Shown piece after piece: positions 1 to 11,800 of a DNA stretch of 64,000 bases. Position numbers and translations under genes: made by a program. Each line of letters begins with the position of its first letter. The first letter of the stretch is position 1. The stretch lies in NCBI GenBank assembly GCA_023375785.1, contig SZWC01003591.1, positions 70,318-134,317 of the forward strand. Reading direction: 5' to 3'. The notes below the pieces were generated by a model. That model saw nothing but the letters and a program-made list of their open reading frames with translations. It was not told where the DNA came from and did no database searches. The DNA comes from Penium margaritaceum. Taxonomy: Eukaryota; Streptophyta; Zygnematophyceae; Desmidiales; Peniaceae.

Positions 1-664
1 GCCGCAGCATGCTCTCCTTCGCCTTCAGCCGCTTCAGCTCTGCGGGCTTCCAGTAGTGCTGCCGCGCGCGCGCCACTCGGATCAGGTTGTCCTCCCTTAG
101 CTTCGCCTTGAACTTGCGGATCGCCTTCTCCACGTTGCCGCCCTTCACCTCCACGTAGATGCTGCGCGCCGTGACGGCAAAGGGGGTGCAGGAGCTGGTG
201 GCGGTTTGAGGTCGCCTTATTTGCGCGAGGGAAGAGAGGAGTGAGCGGTGGGGATGGAGCACGAGTGGGATTGCGACGGCATCAGAAGTGAGTGGTCGGG
301 TTGTGGAGAAGAGTTGGTGAGTGGAGGAAGGCACCGAAATGGAGCGAAGGGAGGCAGAGGAATGCGTTGACGTAAAGCCTCTCAAACTGGTGCTGATGCT
401 GGTGGTGCTGATGCTGGCGGTGCTGATGCTGGTGGTGGCAGTGGTGCTGGTGGTGGGTTGGGTCAAGCCCACAAGCGAACGAAAGAGGTCTGCTGCTGCT
501 GCTGCTGCTGCAGAAGAAGAGGAAGAAGTATAAGTAGAGATGATCGAAAGGAACAAGGCAAGTCCACACAGCAGGAGAGACCAAGGTTGGAGGGTGCGAG
601 TGCGGGAGAGGGAGGGAGGGAAGGGTGGGTGATTCGGTTCGCGTGTTCCATTTGCACGTGGCAT
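1..664 (-). CDS. Organellar bacterial-type ribosomal protein S21 (bS21) precursor, 3' end outside window
   Basis: The minus strand is open from an ATG at 664-662 to the left edge: 221 codons with no stop, after an in-frame stop at 682-680. Residues about 168-221 match bS21: a basic helical stretch (YVEVKGGNVEKAIRKFKAKL, 170-189), then RARQHYWKPAELKRLKAK. bS21 is a small-subunit ribosomal protein acting near the mRNA-binding platform. Residues 1-167 are rich in Ser, Thr, Arg and Leu and nearly free of acidic residues. They include a hydrophobic stretch (29-42, SLLLCGLALFLSII), a Ser run (47-51), seven Ala (52-58) and SISTA/SISTT repeats (79-93). I infer a presequence for plastid or mitochondrion. 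No other in-frame Met lies between 664 and the S21 core. An intron hidden in the low-complexity part, ending near 165, cannot be excluded. The S21 core is GC-rich and unlike the flanking AT-rich DNA. Product confidence is high; start confidence is moderate. Confidence 0.82.
   Translation of the reverse strand, partial: MPRANGTREPNHPPFPPSLSRTRTLQPWSLLLCGLALFLSIISTYTSSSSSAAAAAAADLFRSLVGLTQPTTSTTATTSISTASISTTSISTSLRGFTSTHSSASLRSISVPSSTHQLFSTTRPLTSDAVAIPLVLHPHRSLLSSLAQIRRPQTATSSCTPFAVTARSIYVEVKGGNVEKAIRKFKAKLREDNLIRVARARQHYWKPAELKRLKAKESMLR
389..457. repeat. 15-bp in-frame minisatellite inside the S21 presequence
   Basis: About three copies of a 15-bp unit built from GCTGAT and GCTGGT hexamers, followed by GGT-rich sequence. 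Read on the minus strand in the S21 frame it encodes Ser-Ile-Ser-Thr-Ala/Thr repeats (residues 79-93) and then Thr-rich sequence. Because the unit is five codons long, copy-number change would alter presequence length without shifting the frame. Confidence 0.75.
490..511. repeat. CTG/CAG trinucleotide run (about 7 copies)
   Basis: An uninterrupted run of about seven CTG units on the plus strand. In the minus-strand S21 frame it is read as seven GCA alanine codons (residues 52-58). Next to it is a GAAGAA-type purine run read as serine codons. Confidence 0.8.
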
Positions 665-800
665 GGGCGTTGTGAGGTGCTAAGAGGAGGACCCGATGAC
701 GTGAGAGCGACAAGCACAAATGCAGGAGGATCGAGAATGCACAGATGCATGATGCTGTGAAGGAATGATGGATGAGTGTGAGAGAAGGATGACATAAAAA
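665..800 (-). promoter_or_regulatory. Probable 5' flank of the S21 gene
   Basis: This is the stretch immediately upstream of the S21 start on the minus strand. It holds a TGACGTGA box (697-704, CRE/bZIP-like) and no recognisable TATA box. Just inside the ORF, 604-640 is strongly pyrimidine-rich on the minus strand, which could also be 5' UTR if the true start lies elsewhere. The assignment rests on position plus one motif. Confidence 0.25.
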
Positions 801-1080
801 ATGTTTTGGCATGGCATGGGATGGCATGGCATGGCACCGTATGGCATGGCATGACATGGCATGGCCTGGCACGGTATGGCATGGCGTGACATGGCATGGA
901 ATGGCACAGTATGGCACGGCATGACATAGCATGGCATGGCATAACATGGCGTGACAAGGCATCACATGGCCTAGCATTGCATGGCATCGCATGAAATGGC
1001 ATGGTATGGCCTGGGATGGCATGGGATGGCATGGCTTTGGATGACATGGCATGGCTTGGCTGTGCATGCATGGCATGGCA
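801..1080. repeat. ATGGC pentanucleotide satellite
   Basis: About 280 bp of degenerate ATGGC (GGCAT) units, many paired as 10-bp TGGCATGGCA. Common variants are ACGGT, ATGAC and GTGAC. A single further ATGGCATG lies near 1575. All three minus-strand frames are largely open and read as Met-Pro-Cys-His-Ala repeats, which is a trivial consequence of the 5-bp unit. Confidence 0.9.
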
Positions 1081-1435
1081 TGACTGGCATGAGCGAGGGC
1101 AGGAGAAAGACCATCAAAACGAAACGCAGAAGCTCACACGACTGCGTCAGGGATTCTCGCGCATGAGGCTCGACGGTGCTGCGGGTAGCAGCCGCTGCTG
1201 GTGATGCTGGTGCTGGTGCTGGTGCTGTTGCCAAGGAGTCAGGTGCAGCATGCGCAAAAAGTTGACCGGACAACCACCGAGAGGGAGGCGCGGCCGGTGG
1301 CGGACAGAAGGGGTACGACGGGAAAGAGAACAAACGGGGCCCGCTCGATCGGCGCAGCTGCGCCGCGGCGTTTCTGAGCATCTCTGCGCGCCGGCTGCTG
1401 CCCGCAGCAAACGATCGCACGCGACAGGAGGAGCA
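1081..1435. other. Non-repetitive GC-rich spacer with a GGTGCT minisatellite
   Basis: No recognisable gene. 1193-1231 is a short GCTGGT/GATGCT minisatellite similar in composition to the one inside the S21 presequence. The rest is GC-rich with open frames on both strands but no recognisable domain. Confidence 0.4.
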
Positions 1436-1510
1436 CACGCAAGCACGCAAGCACGCAAGCACGCAAGCACGCAAGCACGCAAGCACGCAAGCACGCAAGC
1501 ACGCAAGCAG
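1436..1510. repeat. 8-bp tandem array (ACGCAAGC), about 9 copies
   Basis: Nearly perfect head-to-tail copies of ACGCAAGC, so probably the youngest or best-homogenised array in the window. Frames read through it as repeated short peptides on both strands. Confidence 0.93.
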
Positions 1511-3457
1511 CCAACTGTAGGTTGTAGTCTCGTCGCTGTCCGTCGTCCACTTGCTCCGCTTGCACTCAAATTGGCATGGCATGAGGGCGAGAGCACCATC
1601 GGTCAATTCTCAGGATTGGCCGACGTTTTCGATTCTCTTACGTTCTCGGCCTATACACCTTAAACTGCTACATAGTCGGCCGCCTTAGGTTTCACACTGG
1701 TACAAACTTGACCTGACCAGTCGTCACTATATTCCGTGCCGATAGCGAGCGCCTTCTCTGACTTGTCACCCATCGAAGATGTGACATTCAGCGATGACCA
1801 CAAGATGAATCTGTGAGTAAACTACGTCAGCGGCAGACTCCAACCTGACGTAAAACTCTCGCCCATACGCCGCCCTAACGACGAGCTTTCAAGGGCCCAT
1901 GTGTTTTTAACACATGAAATTTAGAATTAAACTTTGAAATTGGTTAGAACCTGCATATGAATTTAGTAAGAAAATGATAAATATATCCTTCAATCAAACC
2001 ATCATCAAACTTCAACTCCGAGCGCCGTTGGTAAAGGAAAAAGAAACAATATGATGTTTTGGACAACGAGGATGGCCAAAATCTTTGTCCCATCAAAGGG
2101 ACTGTCCAACCATTCAGGTTGTCCTGTAATCTTGAAAATATTTTCCAGGTTTTATTATCAGGTCAATAAGGAATTAGATAAATCAAATTCCAGTAACCTT
2201 TGGCGACATATCAATCAATCATAACATACTCTTCTAAACCTAAAATGAGAGAATTCAATCTGTCACAAACCAACTACTTCTAACCAGTTTGAGGCCCACA
2301 TTCTTTCACAAGAGCCTCCTTTTTTTCCTTGGGCAAGGAAAGCATTACATGTTTTTTGTTCCAACCACACTCCACTCGTGAGGCACTTATAGGCTCAGTT
2401 TCATAAAAGCAAATGCGATCATCGAACGCACGTCGTACGTGTAGATCCATAATGCATCTATGCTCCCACATGTTCATGATTCTGCTCATACGTGATTTCT
2501 TCCAGGATTGGTGACAAGATTGTGTAGCTAATTAAGATACACATGGAAAAAAATGCTTCACACCCCTCACTACATTCACCTTCATAAATTCTACGCTGTT
2601 AAGTCAGTAACATAAGAAGGTGTACATTTCATACAGAGATAAACATTTTATTCCAAGTAAAATATATTTCAAATCAAAATTACACGTGCCAAAACAATGT
2701 ATAGATTTTTTATTCATTTTTAACAATTATTCTTCCATGATGAGATTCATGTTTGGCTTACTAAGATCCTTAAAATAATGACAATCTTAACACTTTAGGA
2801 CAACGAGATGGTCCTGAAAGTGGGTAATCACTTGTTCTCACCATAGTATACGACCTTCACAAAGCTAAACACTAGGAAGTGGTACCCAAAGAATGATGAT
2901 GCATTTGGATCATTCCAAAACTTAAACCAAGGAAAGAAACATAAAAAAAATGGTTAAGGGTATGGTACTCCCTTCAAAAGTAAAGATATGGCCTAGTACA
3001 ATTTGAATTGCTGTATGGTTTCTTGATATATATATAATTTGTTACACAATTTCCGAATCAAATACATAATAACTCAAATTTTTCTTAGTAAAAATATCTT
3101 TTGGTTCACATTATGTATGAACCTTTTTACAAGTTTTGTCTTCAAGAAAAGAAATGATATTCCAAAATCATTTCACTGCCTCATTTCAAACGGCTTCTTT
3201 TTATTTAAATCTATACATAAATGATGTGTAATCCAAAAACTCATTCATAAACTTCCATTTGAATCTACATTGAAGTTACGGGTAAATATGTACATTCATC
3301 TTTACATAAACATGAAAAGAGCCATACATGAGAACAAACTATTCTTGTGTACATATTTACCCATTTAAAACCAATGATGTACATTTAGTCCAAATAATGT
3401 AAAAAAGACAGCTAGAACTAATCATACATATACTACATTACAGTTATACAAAAACAA
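1511..3457. other. AT-rich unique DNA, no gene recognised
   Basis: Scattered short open frames (longest about 70 codons, minus strand 2280-2489) match no family I recognise. A perfect 8-bp stem with a TTT loop lies at 1898-1916 (CATGTGTT/AACACATG). The stretch around 3020-3440 is AT-rich with repeated TACAT/ATGTA words. Confidence 0.5.
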
Positions 3458-4100
3458 TCATTTCACATGTAAATTAAATACATCAAGGACAAAACTTGGG
3501 CATTTGGAGAGTGTCAAAACTATGATAAAGGAAGATAGTGAGGGGTAGTGTAGCGGGAGGGACGGTTTGACCCTCCATCCTTGCTGATGTAAGGGGTGGT
3601 TGTGCACAACCCCTCGCATGAGGGAGGGCTGGTCAGCGGCCAGCACTTTGCTCGCCGTTGGCAAGCTCGCTTCTGGCCGGCTTGACGGCCGACATCCCGC
3701 CATGCGATCGGCCGGCCACCAGCCAGCCAACTACTAGCCGACGATAAACGCCTTAGCTCGATTGGCAGCTGAGGGGCCACGAGGGTCTCAAAGGCGAGGC
3801 CTCGTGGCCTCGTGCCCTCGCCCACTGGCCCTCCTTGCAAGCAAGCAAGCGAGGACGAGGGATATGGGGAGCAAGGTGAGAGCAAGGAAGGAGGGGAGTG
3901 CACAAGAGAAGTTGACGCGAATTCGTCGATCATGCCTCGCATGCAAAGATTTCGCGTCAACGTGTCAAAAAACAAAACTCAACTTTGTTTTTACACAAAC
4001 TATGAGTTTTGTAACCAGAGAACCTATGCGAAAGCACACGTTCAAGGTAAAAATCCTTGGTTCGGGTCCCAAAACTAGGGGTAAGGTTGAAAATAGAAAT
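3458..4100. other. GC-rich island with an 11-bp inverted repeat
   Basis: 3540-3860 is markedly GC-rich compared with its surroundings, with overlapping open frames on both strands and no recognisable domain. At 3911-3961 two perfect 11-bp arms (GTTGACGCGAA and TTCGCGTCAAC) enclose a 29-nt loop. No target duplications were identified, so this is not called a transposon. Confidence 0.4.
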
Positions 4101-5138
4101 GGGCCTTCACATAATCAAAATAGCTGAGTCTCCTTGCTCTCGGTTGTTGATGACAATTGCCCCTCAGCCCTGCGAAAGGGGTATACCCCTGACGTAGCTT
4201 GAGAATTTCATTCCCCAAACTCCGACGACGACTTTAGAGAAGGAGCTAGAGACTCGATGTGTTGTAAACGTTCTCAGAGCAAAATGACCCCCGCAACTAA
4301 GGGTTTGACGGAAACGGTGGCTATGCCATATATAAAACGATGTTGGCAACTACAAGTAACAATAGAAATGCAAAAATGGACTATGTCATCCATACTTCAC
4401 GGATTGAAGCACCGTAAAGTGCAATGGAGATCTCGAAAAAAATCCGTACTTGGTGAACTCACCTCCTTTCAGCCTCTCCTCACTTCCGAGAGGCTAGGAG
4501 GATTTTTGTGGGATGGGATGGGGAGTTTCCACCCTTAAAAACCACAAAATCCTCCTCATTTTTATGGCTCCTTCAAAACTCCTTCATACAAAAATTGGGA
4601 TAGTGCCCCTTCCTACGCTTAAGGGCTCTCACGGTGCAAGAGCACCCGAAAATACAAGGGTGAAACCTTCAAGGTTTGTGAAGGCTTGCCGATGCTAGGG
4701 GCTCAAAGGAGACGCGACCCAAGAACATAAGACGAGTCAAGGAGGGTGAAGACAAGTCAAAAGAAAGCAAGAAGACAAGAGGAAGACAAAACTTTGCAAG
4801 AGAGAGTGAAGGACTCGTTAGGAATTATTAGAGTTTGTCTTTTTGCACTCTTTTTTCTTGTTTTGTGAGCGCTACCCACATTCCTAATCATTTCGTTACC
4901 TTCAAATGTTATGTTTTCCTAGATTCTTGTCACTACCATTTGTTGTGAGTCATTGTTTAGGAAAACTAATTTCAAAATCCACAACCTTATGCTGGCCTGG
5001 CGGCCTAGGATAACAAAACAAATAAATTTATGATTGCCTCAAAGATCGTGAGAGTAAGATCTTAGGAGGCGATTCCTCCTCAAAGTTTTGGGGTGATCCT
5101 CACAACGATCTTCACGTGCTAGTTCCACAAGCAACGAG
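4101..5138. other. Non-coding stretch left of the gypsy fossil, possibly its leader or LTR
   Basis: No gene is visible. Its position directly before gypsy gag sequence suggests LTR or leader, but I found neither a paired LTR nor a convincing primer-binding site. An imperfect self-complementary segment (CCTCCTTTCAGCCTCTC against GAGAGGCTAGGAGG) lies near 4461-4505. Confidence 0.25.
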
Positions 5139-8100
5139 ATGGCTTGTGCCGGACCATTCAAGACCAACAAGGGCAAGGTGGTGACGGCCTCACCACACGC
5201 CCTCGGCGGACTCCTAATTTTGGAAGCTGCCGTCGCGAGCATGCTTGCCAACCCAAAGGTAAGCGTACCGCCTAAGGCAACCGCTGCCAACCTTGGCAAC
5301 AATGAGAAGAGTGTGGAGGCCAAAAAGTGCTCGATTAACATGTCAAAGCGCACGTGGACGACCTCGACACAACGAACGAAGCGATGGAGGAGAATCTCCC
5401 GGAGGGGGACCATAAGGAAGAGCACGACATATATGATGGCAAAGGTGACTAGCATCGCAATCATCGCCATTGTCGTGCAACAAACTCAAGCCAATTTCTT
5501 GAGAAAGGTAAAGTGCTCGCCGCATTGCCTTAATCTGCCAAAGGGAACGAGACTGTCGAGAGCAGAAAATGCCTTGAAAGTAACGAGGCAAGAAGTTTCT
5601 GCGTGAACGAGTCAGACGACATTGCCGCACAGGCAATTTACGATGACCGTTGCAGGCTCAAGGAGTTTGCTGCTAAGGTGGCAGGTCGACTCAAGATCAA
5701 CACCGACGGTGGAGGTACGGTACCACTTGGAGGAGTGGGGGCGGACCCCCTTCTTACAATGTGGGCGCATTATGGTCGAGTAGCGCCCACTCGAGTGTCT
5801 TCGCTGACGAAAGTCTCCTCCAAAAGGTGGGACTCCTTAGAGGCGTGTACGCGCACTATACCCTCTTGTAGTGGGTAAAGGTGCACAGAAAACGCAAGGC
5901 CATGGCGGCTATTGTCGATGCTCTGACAACATCAGAGCTCAACTTCGCGTTTGCCAAACTGATAGCCCACGTCCTGTAGAGCATCAACGAACTCAACCCT
6001 CATCACCAGTTCTAGCACCTAGCCACCCATGAGGCAAGCCTTTGATGTAACGAAGTCGAGAAGGGGCTTCAGAGCTTGACCTAGGTACGGATGCAACAGC
6101 AAGCGTAGCGTGTCGCAACTTGTCATGCCACTTCCTGTGGCAACTGCAACGGCAACTTGCCTACCACGACGACATCGGGGCTCGTCAAACACGTCCTTCC
6201 TCCATAGTGTGGAGATCTTACGAAAGGGCGTGAAGCTGACAGTTTTGTTAAATTGCATGGAGCACATTCTTTGTGTCCATAAGGCTCCAATCAGCCCGTA
6301 TGGCAAACTCGCCACGATGCGGCTTAAAGACAAGCTCTTCAAGTATGTGGTCAAGGAGTGGACTACGCAGGAAACGCACCTTGAGTGGTAGCCCATGCCG
6401 TGGGAGACTTTTTGTGCAATTATGCATAAGAAATGCACCTAGTATAAGGATGCGTAGTGAGCCTTCCACAAAATCAAGGAATTCAGGCTATTGGGTGGCT
6501 CGCTTGAAGCCCACTTTAGCGAGTTTATTGCACTCATGGAGTAGCTAAAAGCTTCACCAAGGGCGATGGAACTCAAACCTTGAAGTACACGGAGTGCATG
6601 CTCTTAGAGAACTTATGTAACTTTCTTGCCTATGAGAAGTTGAAAGATATCACCATCACAACAGCAACTATTCAGGCTTGGACAAGTTGTAGGGCATTAC
6701 AGAACTACATGTGTGAGGTGTATTCTGCAAACCCAAAGAAGAACTCGGATGCACGGTTGAATGCGCGTGTAGAGCAAGGTTGCGCCATGTGCATGGATGC
6801 TACGAGGGTTGGAGGATTAGCCAAGCAACAGTGCGGGGAAAAGGGCAAGCAGTCTGTAAGCCCTCTAGTAAAGAAGATTGGCGGGTACAAGACCCCAAAC
6901 CATAAGCGTAGATGCGACAATGAGGAGTTGAAGTTGGCATGTGAGCGTCACAACACAACATTTTGCCATGAACTATGCCACAACTGTATGATTCCTGATC
7001 ACTTCAGGGCTCAATGCTCGGAGGGTGCTCGTGGTGGAAAAAATATTGTGGCGTCAATAGGAGCAACAACACCTTGTGGGGAGGGTGTAGTAGGACGCCG
7101 TGATAGGGTAGTGGACAGGGTCGAGGTCATAGCAATGGGACAGCAGTGGTAAAGGAAAAGGCTATGGGGTGGGTTTTCCATACCCTTGAGTGACATTAGT
7201 GGGGATTACTCAATGATAAAACTAAATCACGAGTGTGGGTTCATATTTTCATATGAGAATGTGAAACAATTTGAGTTTTTGACGAGTTAAAATTTCTCTA
7301 TTATTTTCTTCCCACTCATTGAACCTCATTCTGTACTTACTAATTGACATTGCCCACTAAATCTTGCATCACTGAACGAGTTGCACAACCAAACCTGCTT
7401 AGTGGTGGCGACACCAACCACTTTGCAATAATTGTGTAACACGGTGATTGAAGCAAGCACCCTCAAATTGATAAGTTCAATAATGTTCACGGTACCTTTA
7501 GTCAAAGATTTGGACCCAGTAAAAATGAAAGACCAAAAGGTGCTAACCGAATTCACACATACCCACAAGATGAGGATTAGCATTGGTGAATCATGGGAAG
7601 TGGGCATCTGCCGTGTAGATTCCAATTTTATAACAAAATCAGCTTGTCATCGGCGAGCCTGTTCACTCCGAAGAGTGCTGGAAATATGACAATACAGTTC
7701 AAAGGATACCTAGCTAGTGCTCTCGTGAACATACTTGCTTACACTGGAGAAGATGACTCCTTTGTTAGACTTGGCTTTACTCAACAAGTTAGCCTAAAGT
7801 AAAAGCCGTGGAATGATGGAGTTGTCCTCGGTGACAACCGTACGGTACCCTTGATCCATACTTGTAAATCAAAAACTTGTATTCAAGGGTATACAAAAAA
7901 TATTACAGTGAAGGTACTCAATCTTCTTGACCCGTTTGACGTGGTGCTAGGCGATCCCTGACTCTGTGAAAATAAGGCTCTAATGTTCTTTGAATCAAAA
8001 TATTTGGTCCTAAAAAAAAGCACAGTGTCGCTTTACGTTGATTCTCAGTATAGAATTATCGCCGAATCAACTCAAAATCCATGCCAACTTGTGTTTAATG

Positions 8101-8850
8101 TAGGTGAAGAGACATATTCGAAAACGTTGTCGATACTTCTTGGCTCAGCTAGACAAAGTGGAGGATGACATGAAAAAGACACACGACAAGAGACAAAATC
8201 CTTCTTAGAGGAGTTCTCAAATGTATTCCAAGCCTCATTGGCTTGGCTCCACCAGAAAGACACACAAGCCACACAATTGCATTGCAACTCGAGGTGACTC
8301 CTCTGTTTAGACCCAGGTATTGTCTTAGTCCAGCAAAAAGGCAAGAAGCCAAACGCCAAATAAAAGAGAACCTTGTAAAGGGATGGATCAAGCCAAGTAG
8401 CTTGCCGTATGGTACTTTGATCCTTTTTTTAACAAAAGGACTTTGGTTTACGTATGTGCGTGGATTACCAGTCGTTGAACAAGATGACGATGAGAAACTT
8501 ATTCCATTTACCGCTAATTCAGCACCTTTTCTACCAAATCCAAGGGGCAAAACTATTCTTTTGTTGGATTTGTCTCAAGGGTACCATCAAACCTGCAACA
8601 CGCAGGATGATGTGCCCAAAAATCATTTGGAACGCACATGGGACACTATCAGTTTTGACTGTTATGGTTTGGGCTTACAACTTCCCTGGCAACCTTCCAA
8701 CGAGAAATGACTCGAACGTTCGCCAAGCAACTCGGTCAGTTTGTCTTGGTTTACTAGATGAAAGCTTGGTTTTCTCTAAATCAATGGAAGCACATAAAAT
8801 ATCTGCGTGAAGTCCTCGTAATCCTTTGGGAACAAATTTTCTATGCAAGA
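5139..8850 (+). mobile_element. Ty3/gypsy LTR-retrotransposon fossil (gag-protease-RT part), broken
   Basis: Order on the plus strand: gag-like sequence (about 5139-7150, with a retrotransposon-gag-type segment near 6390-6600); a CCHC zinc knuckle at 6976-7017 (C-x2-C-x4-H-x4-C); a retropepsin-like region (about 7690-8130); and a gypsy-type reverse transcriptase beginning near 8260, with signature words such as RLSP-like YCLSPAKRQEAK, IKPSSLPYG and MCVDYQSLNK. The RT part runs up to the edge of the 191-bp satellite at about 8850; no RNase H or integrase was seen to the right. It is a fossil with roughly ten or more breaks across its reading frames. Age cannot be dated by LTR comparison because no LTR pair was found, but the degree of decay suggests it is old. 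Confidence 0.8.
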
Positions 8851-8851
8851 T

Positions 8852-11800
8852 TGAGCAACCAAAGTTGGCATGTCACTGACCATGACCAAATAATCTCACT
8901 ATGTATGGTTGACGTTGACAACTCATAATACAAGTCACAAATGGTCAGAGGGGGAAAAATGGTTTGGAAATAATAGTTACCGACCAGAAAGTACAAAAAC
9001 CTTCAATAATTAGTGGCACGGTGTGGCTACCATGTGCAATTACCAACCAAAGTAGGCACATGTCCCTAACCATGACCAAAAAACTTCACTATGTGTGGTC
9101 AAAATTGATAACTCATAACACAGATCACAACAGATCAGAGGGGGAAGCAATGGTTTTTGAATGCAAGTTATCAACTAGCAAGTACAAAGAGCTTCAAGAA
9201 GTAGTAGAACGGTGTGGCTACCATGCATAATGACCAACCGAAGTAGGCATATGTTATTGACCATGACCAAAAAATTTCACTATGTGTGGTCAACGTTGAC
9301 AACTCATTATCCGAGTCACAAATGGCCAGAGGGGGGAACAATGGCTTGGGAACACTAGTTATTAACTATAAAGTACAAATATATTTAGTAAGTAGTGGCA
9401 CGGTGTGGCTAACATGCGCAATGACCAACCAAAGTTGGCATGTGTCACTGACAATGACCAAACAACTTCACTATGTTTGGTCAACGTTGAAAACTCATAG
9501 CACGAGTCACATATTGTCAGAGGTGGAAAAACATGATTTGAGAATACTATTTTTCAACTAGCAAGTACAAACACCTTCAATGAGTAGTGCCAAGGTGTGG
9601 CCACCATGCACAATGACCAACCAAAGTAGGCATATGTCACTGACCATGACTAAACATTTTCACTATTTGTGGTCAACGTTGACAACTTATATACAGTCAC
9701 AAATAGTTTGAGGGGGAAACAATGGTTTGGGGATACTATTTCTTGCCTAGAAAGTACAAAGACCTTCAATAAGTAGTGGCACAGCATGGCTACCATGCAC
9801 GATGACCAACCAATGTAGGCACATTTCATTGAGCACGAATAAAACATTTCACTATGTGTGGACAACGTTGACAAATCAAAATACAAGAGATAAATGGTTA
9901 GAGGGAGAAACAATGGTTTGTTAATACTAGTTATCGACTTGCGATACAAAGACCTTCAATAATTAGAGGCATGGTGTGGTTACCATGCACAATGACCAAC
10001 CAAAGTAGGCATATGTCACTAACCATGACCAAAGAAATTTGTTATGTCTGATCAACATTTGTAACTCATAATACAAGTCACAAATGGTCAAAGAGGAAAA
10101 TAATGGTTCAGGAATACTATGTATTGACTAGCAAGTACAAAGACCTTCAATTTGTAGTGGAACGGTGTGACTATCATGCACAATGACCAACTAAAGTAGG
10201 CATGTTTCACTAGCCATGAACGAATGATTTCACTATGTATGGCCAACAGTGATAACTCATAACTAAAGTCACGAATGGTCAGAGGGGAAAACAATGTTTT
10301 AGGAATAATGGTCATCGACTAGCAAGTACAAAGACCTTCAATACATAGTGGCGAGGTGTGACCACCATGCACGCTGACCAGCCAAAGTAGGCGTATGTCA
10401 TTGAACATGACCAAATAACTTGACTATGTGTGGTCAACGTTGAAAACTCATAATATGAGTCACAAATGGTCAGAGGGGTAAAAAATTATTTTGGAATCGA
10501 CTAGCAAGTACAAATAAGCAGTGACATGGTGTGGATACCATGAAAAATGACCAACCGCAGTAGGCACATGTCATTGACCATGACCAAAGAATCACTCTGT
10601 GTGGTCAACGTTGACAACTATTATACGAGTCACAAATTGACAAAGGGTTTAAGAATACTAGTTTTTTACTATCAAGTTCAAAGACCTTCAATAAGCAGTC
10701 GGACCGTGTGGCTGCCATGCACAATGACCAACCAAAGTAGGCATGACCAAAGACTTTCACTATGTGTGTTCAATGTTGACAACTCATAATTCAAGTCACA
10801 AATGGTCAATGGAGGAAAAAATGGTTTGGGAATACTAGTCATCGACTAGCAAGTACAAAACAAATCAATAATTACTGGCATGGTGTGGCTACCATGCACA
10901 ATGACCAACGAAAGTAGGCCTATGTCACTGACAATGACAAAATGATTTCAATATGTGTAATTAACGTTGACAATTCATAACAAGAGTCACAAATGGTCAC
11001 AGGGGAAAACAATGGTTTGGGAATACTTGTTATCGACTGGCAAGTACAAAGTCCTTTAGTAGTGGCACGTTGTGGCTACCATGCACAATTACCAACCAAA
11101 GTGAGCATATGTCACTGATCATAACCAAAGAATTTCACTAGTTGTGGTCAGCGTTGACAACTCATAATACGAGTCAGAAATGGTCAAAAGGGGAAACAAT
11201 GGTTTAGGAATACTGGTTATCCACTAGCAAGTACAAAGACCTTCAATATGTAGTGGCACGGTGTGGCTACCACACACAATGACCAACCAAAGGAGGCATA
11301 TGTCACTGACCATGACCAAAGAATTTCATTATGTGTGGTCAACGTCTACAACATGTAACATGTTTCACAAATGGTCAAAGGGGGAAGCAATGGTTTGGAT
11401 GTACTAGTTATCCACAAGCAAGTACAAATAACTTCAAGAATTAGTGGCACAGTGTGGCTACCATGCACAATGACTGACCAAAAAGAGAATATGTTACAGA
11501 CCATGACCAAAGAATTTCACTATGTTTGGTCATCATTGAGTACACATAATCCAATTCACAAATAGTCATAGGGGGAAACAATGGTTTGAAAATACTAGTT
11601 ATTGACTAAAAATCCAAATAACTCCAATAAGTAGTGGCACGGTGTGGCTACCATGCACAATGACCAACCAATGTAGGCATATGTCACTGACCATGACCAA
11701 GTAATTTCACTATGTTTCTTCAACATCGACAACTCCAAATACGAGGCATAAATGGTTATTGGGAGAAACAACGATTTGGGAATACTAGTCTTCAACTAGC

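Noticed and set aside
1-664. Bacterial origin or contamination, suggested by the S21 family
   Set aside because: The S21 core follows a long Ser/Thr/Ala-rich presequence and lies next to eukaryotic satellites and LTR fossils, which fits a nuclear gene for an organellar protein.
282-1076. 264-codon minus-strand frame with Met-Pro-Cys-His-Ala repeats
   Set aside because: It is generated by the ATGGC pentamer and overlaps the S21 gene in another frame; it has no domain.
971-1663. Overlapping frames of 108-211 codons on both strands across the 8-mer array
   Set aside because: The frames stay open because of simple repeats and GC-richness; both strands are open at once and no family is recognised.
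2280-2489. 69-codon minus-strand frame with ordinary amino-acid composition
   Set aside because: It could be an exon, but I recognise no family, see no convincing splice context, and it lies in otherwise non-coding AT-rich DNA.
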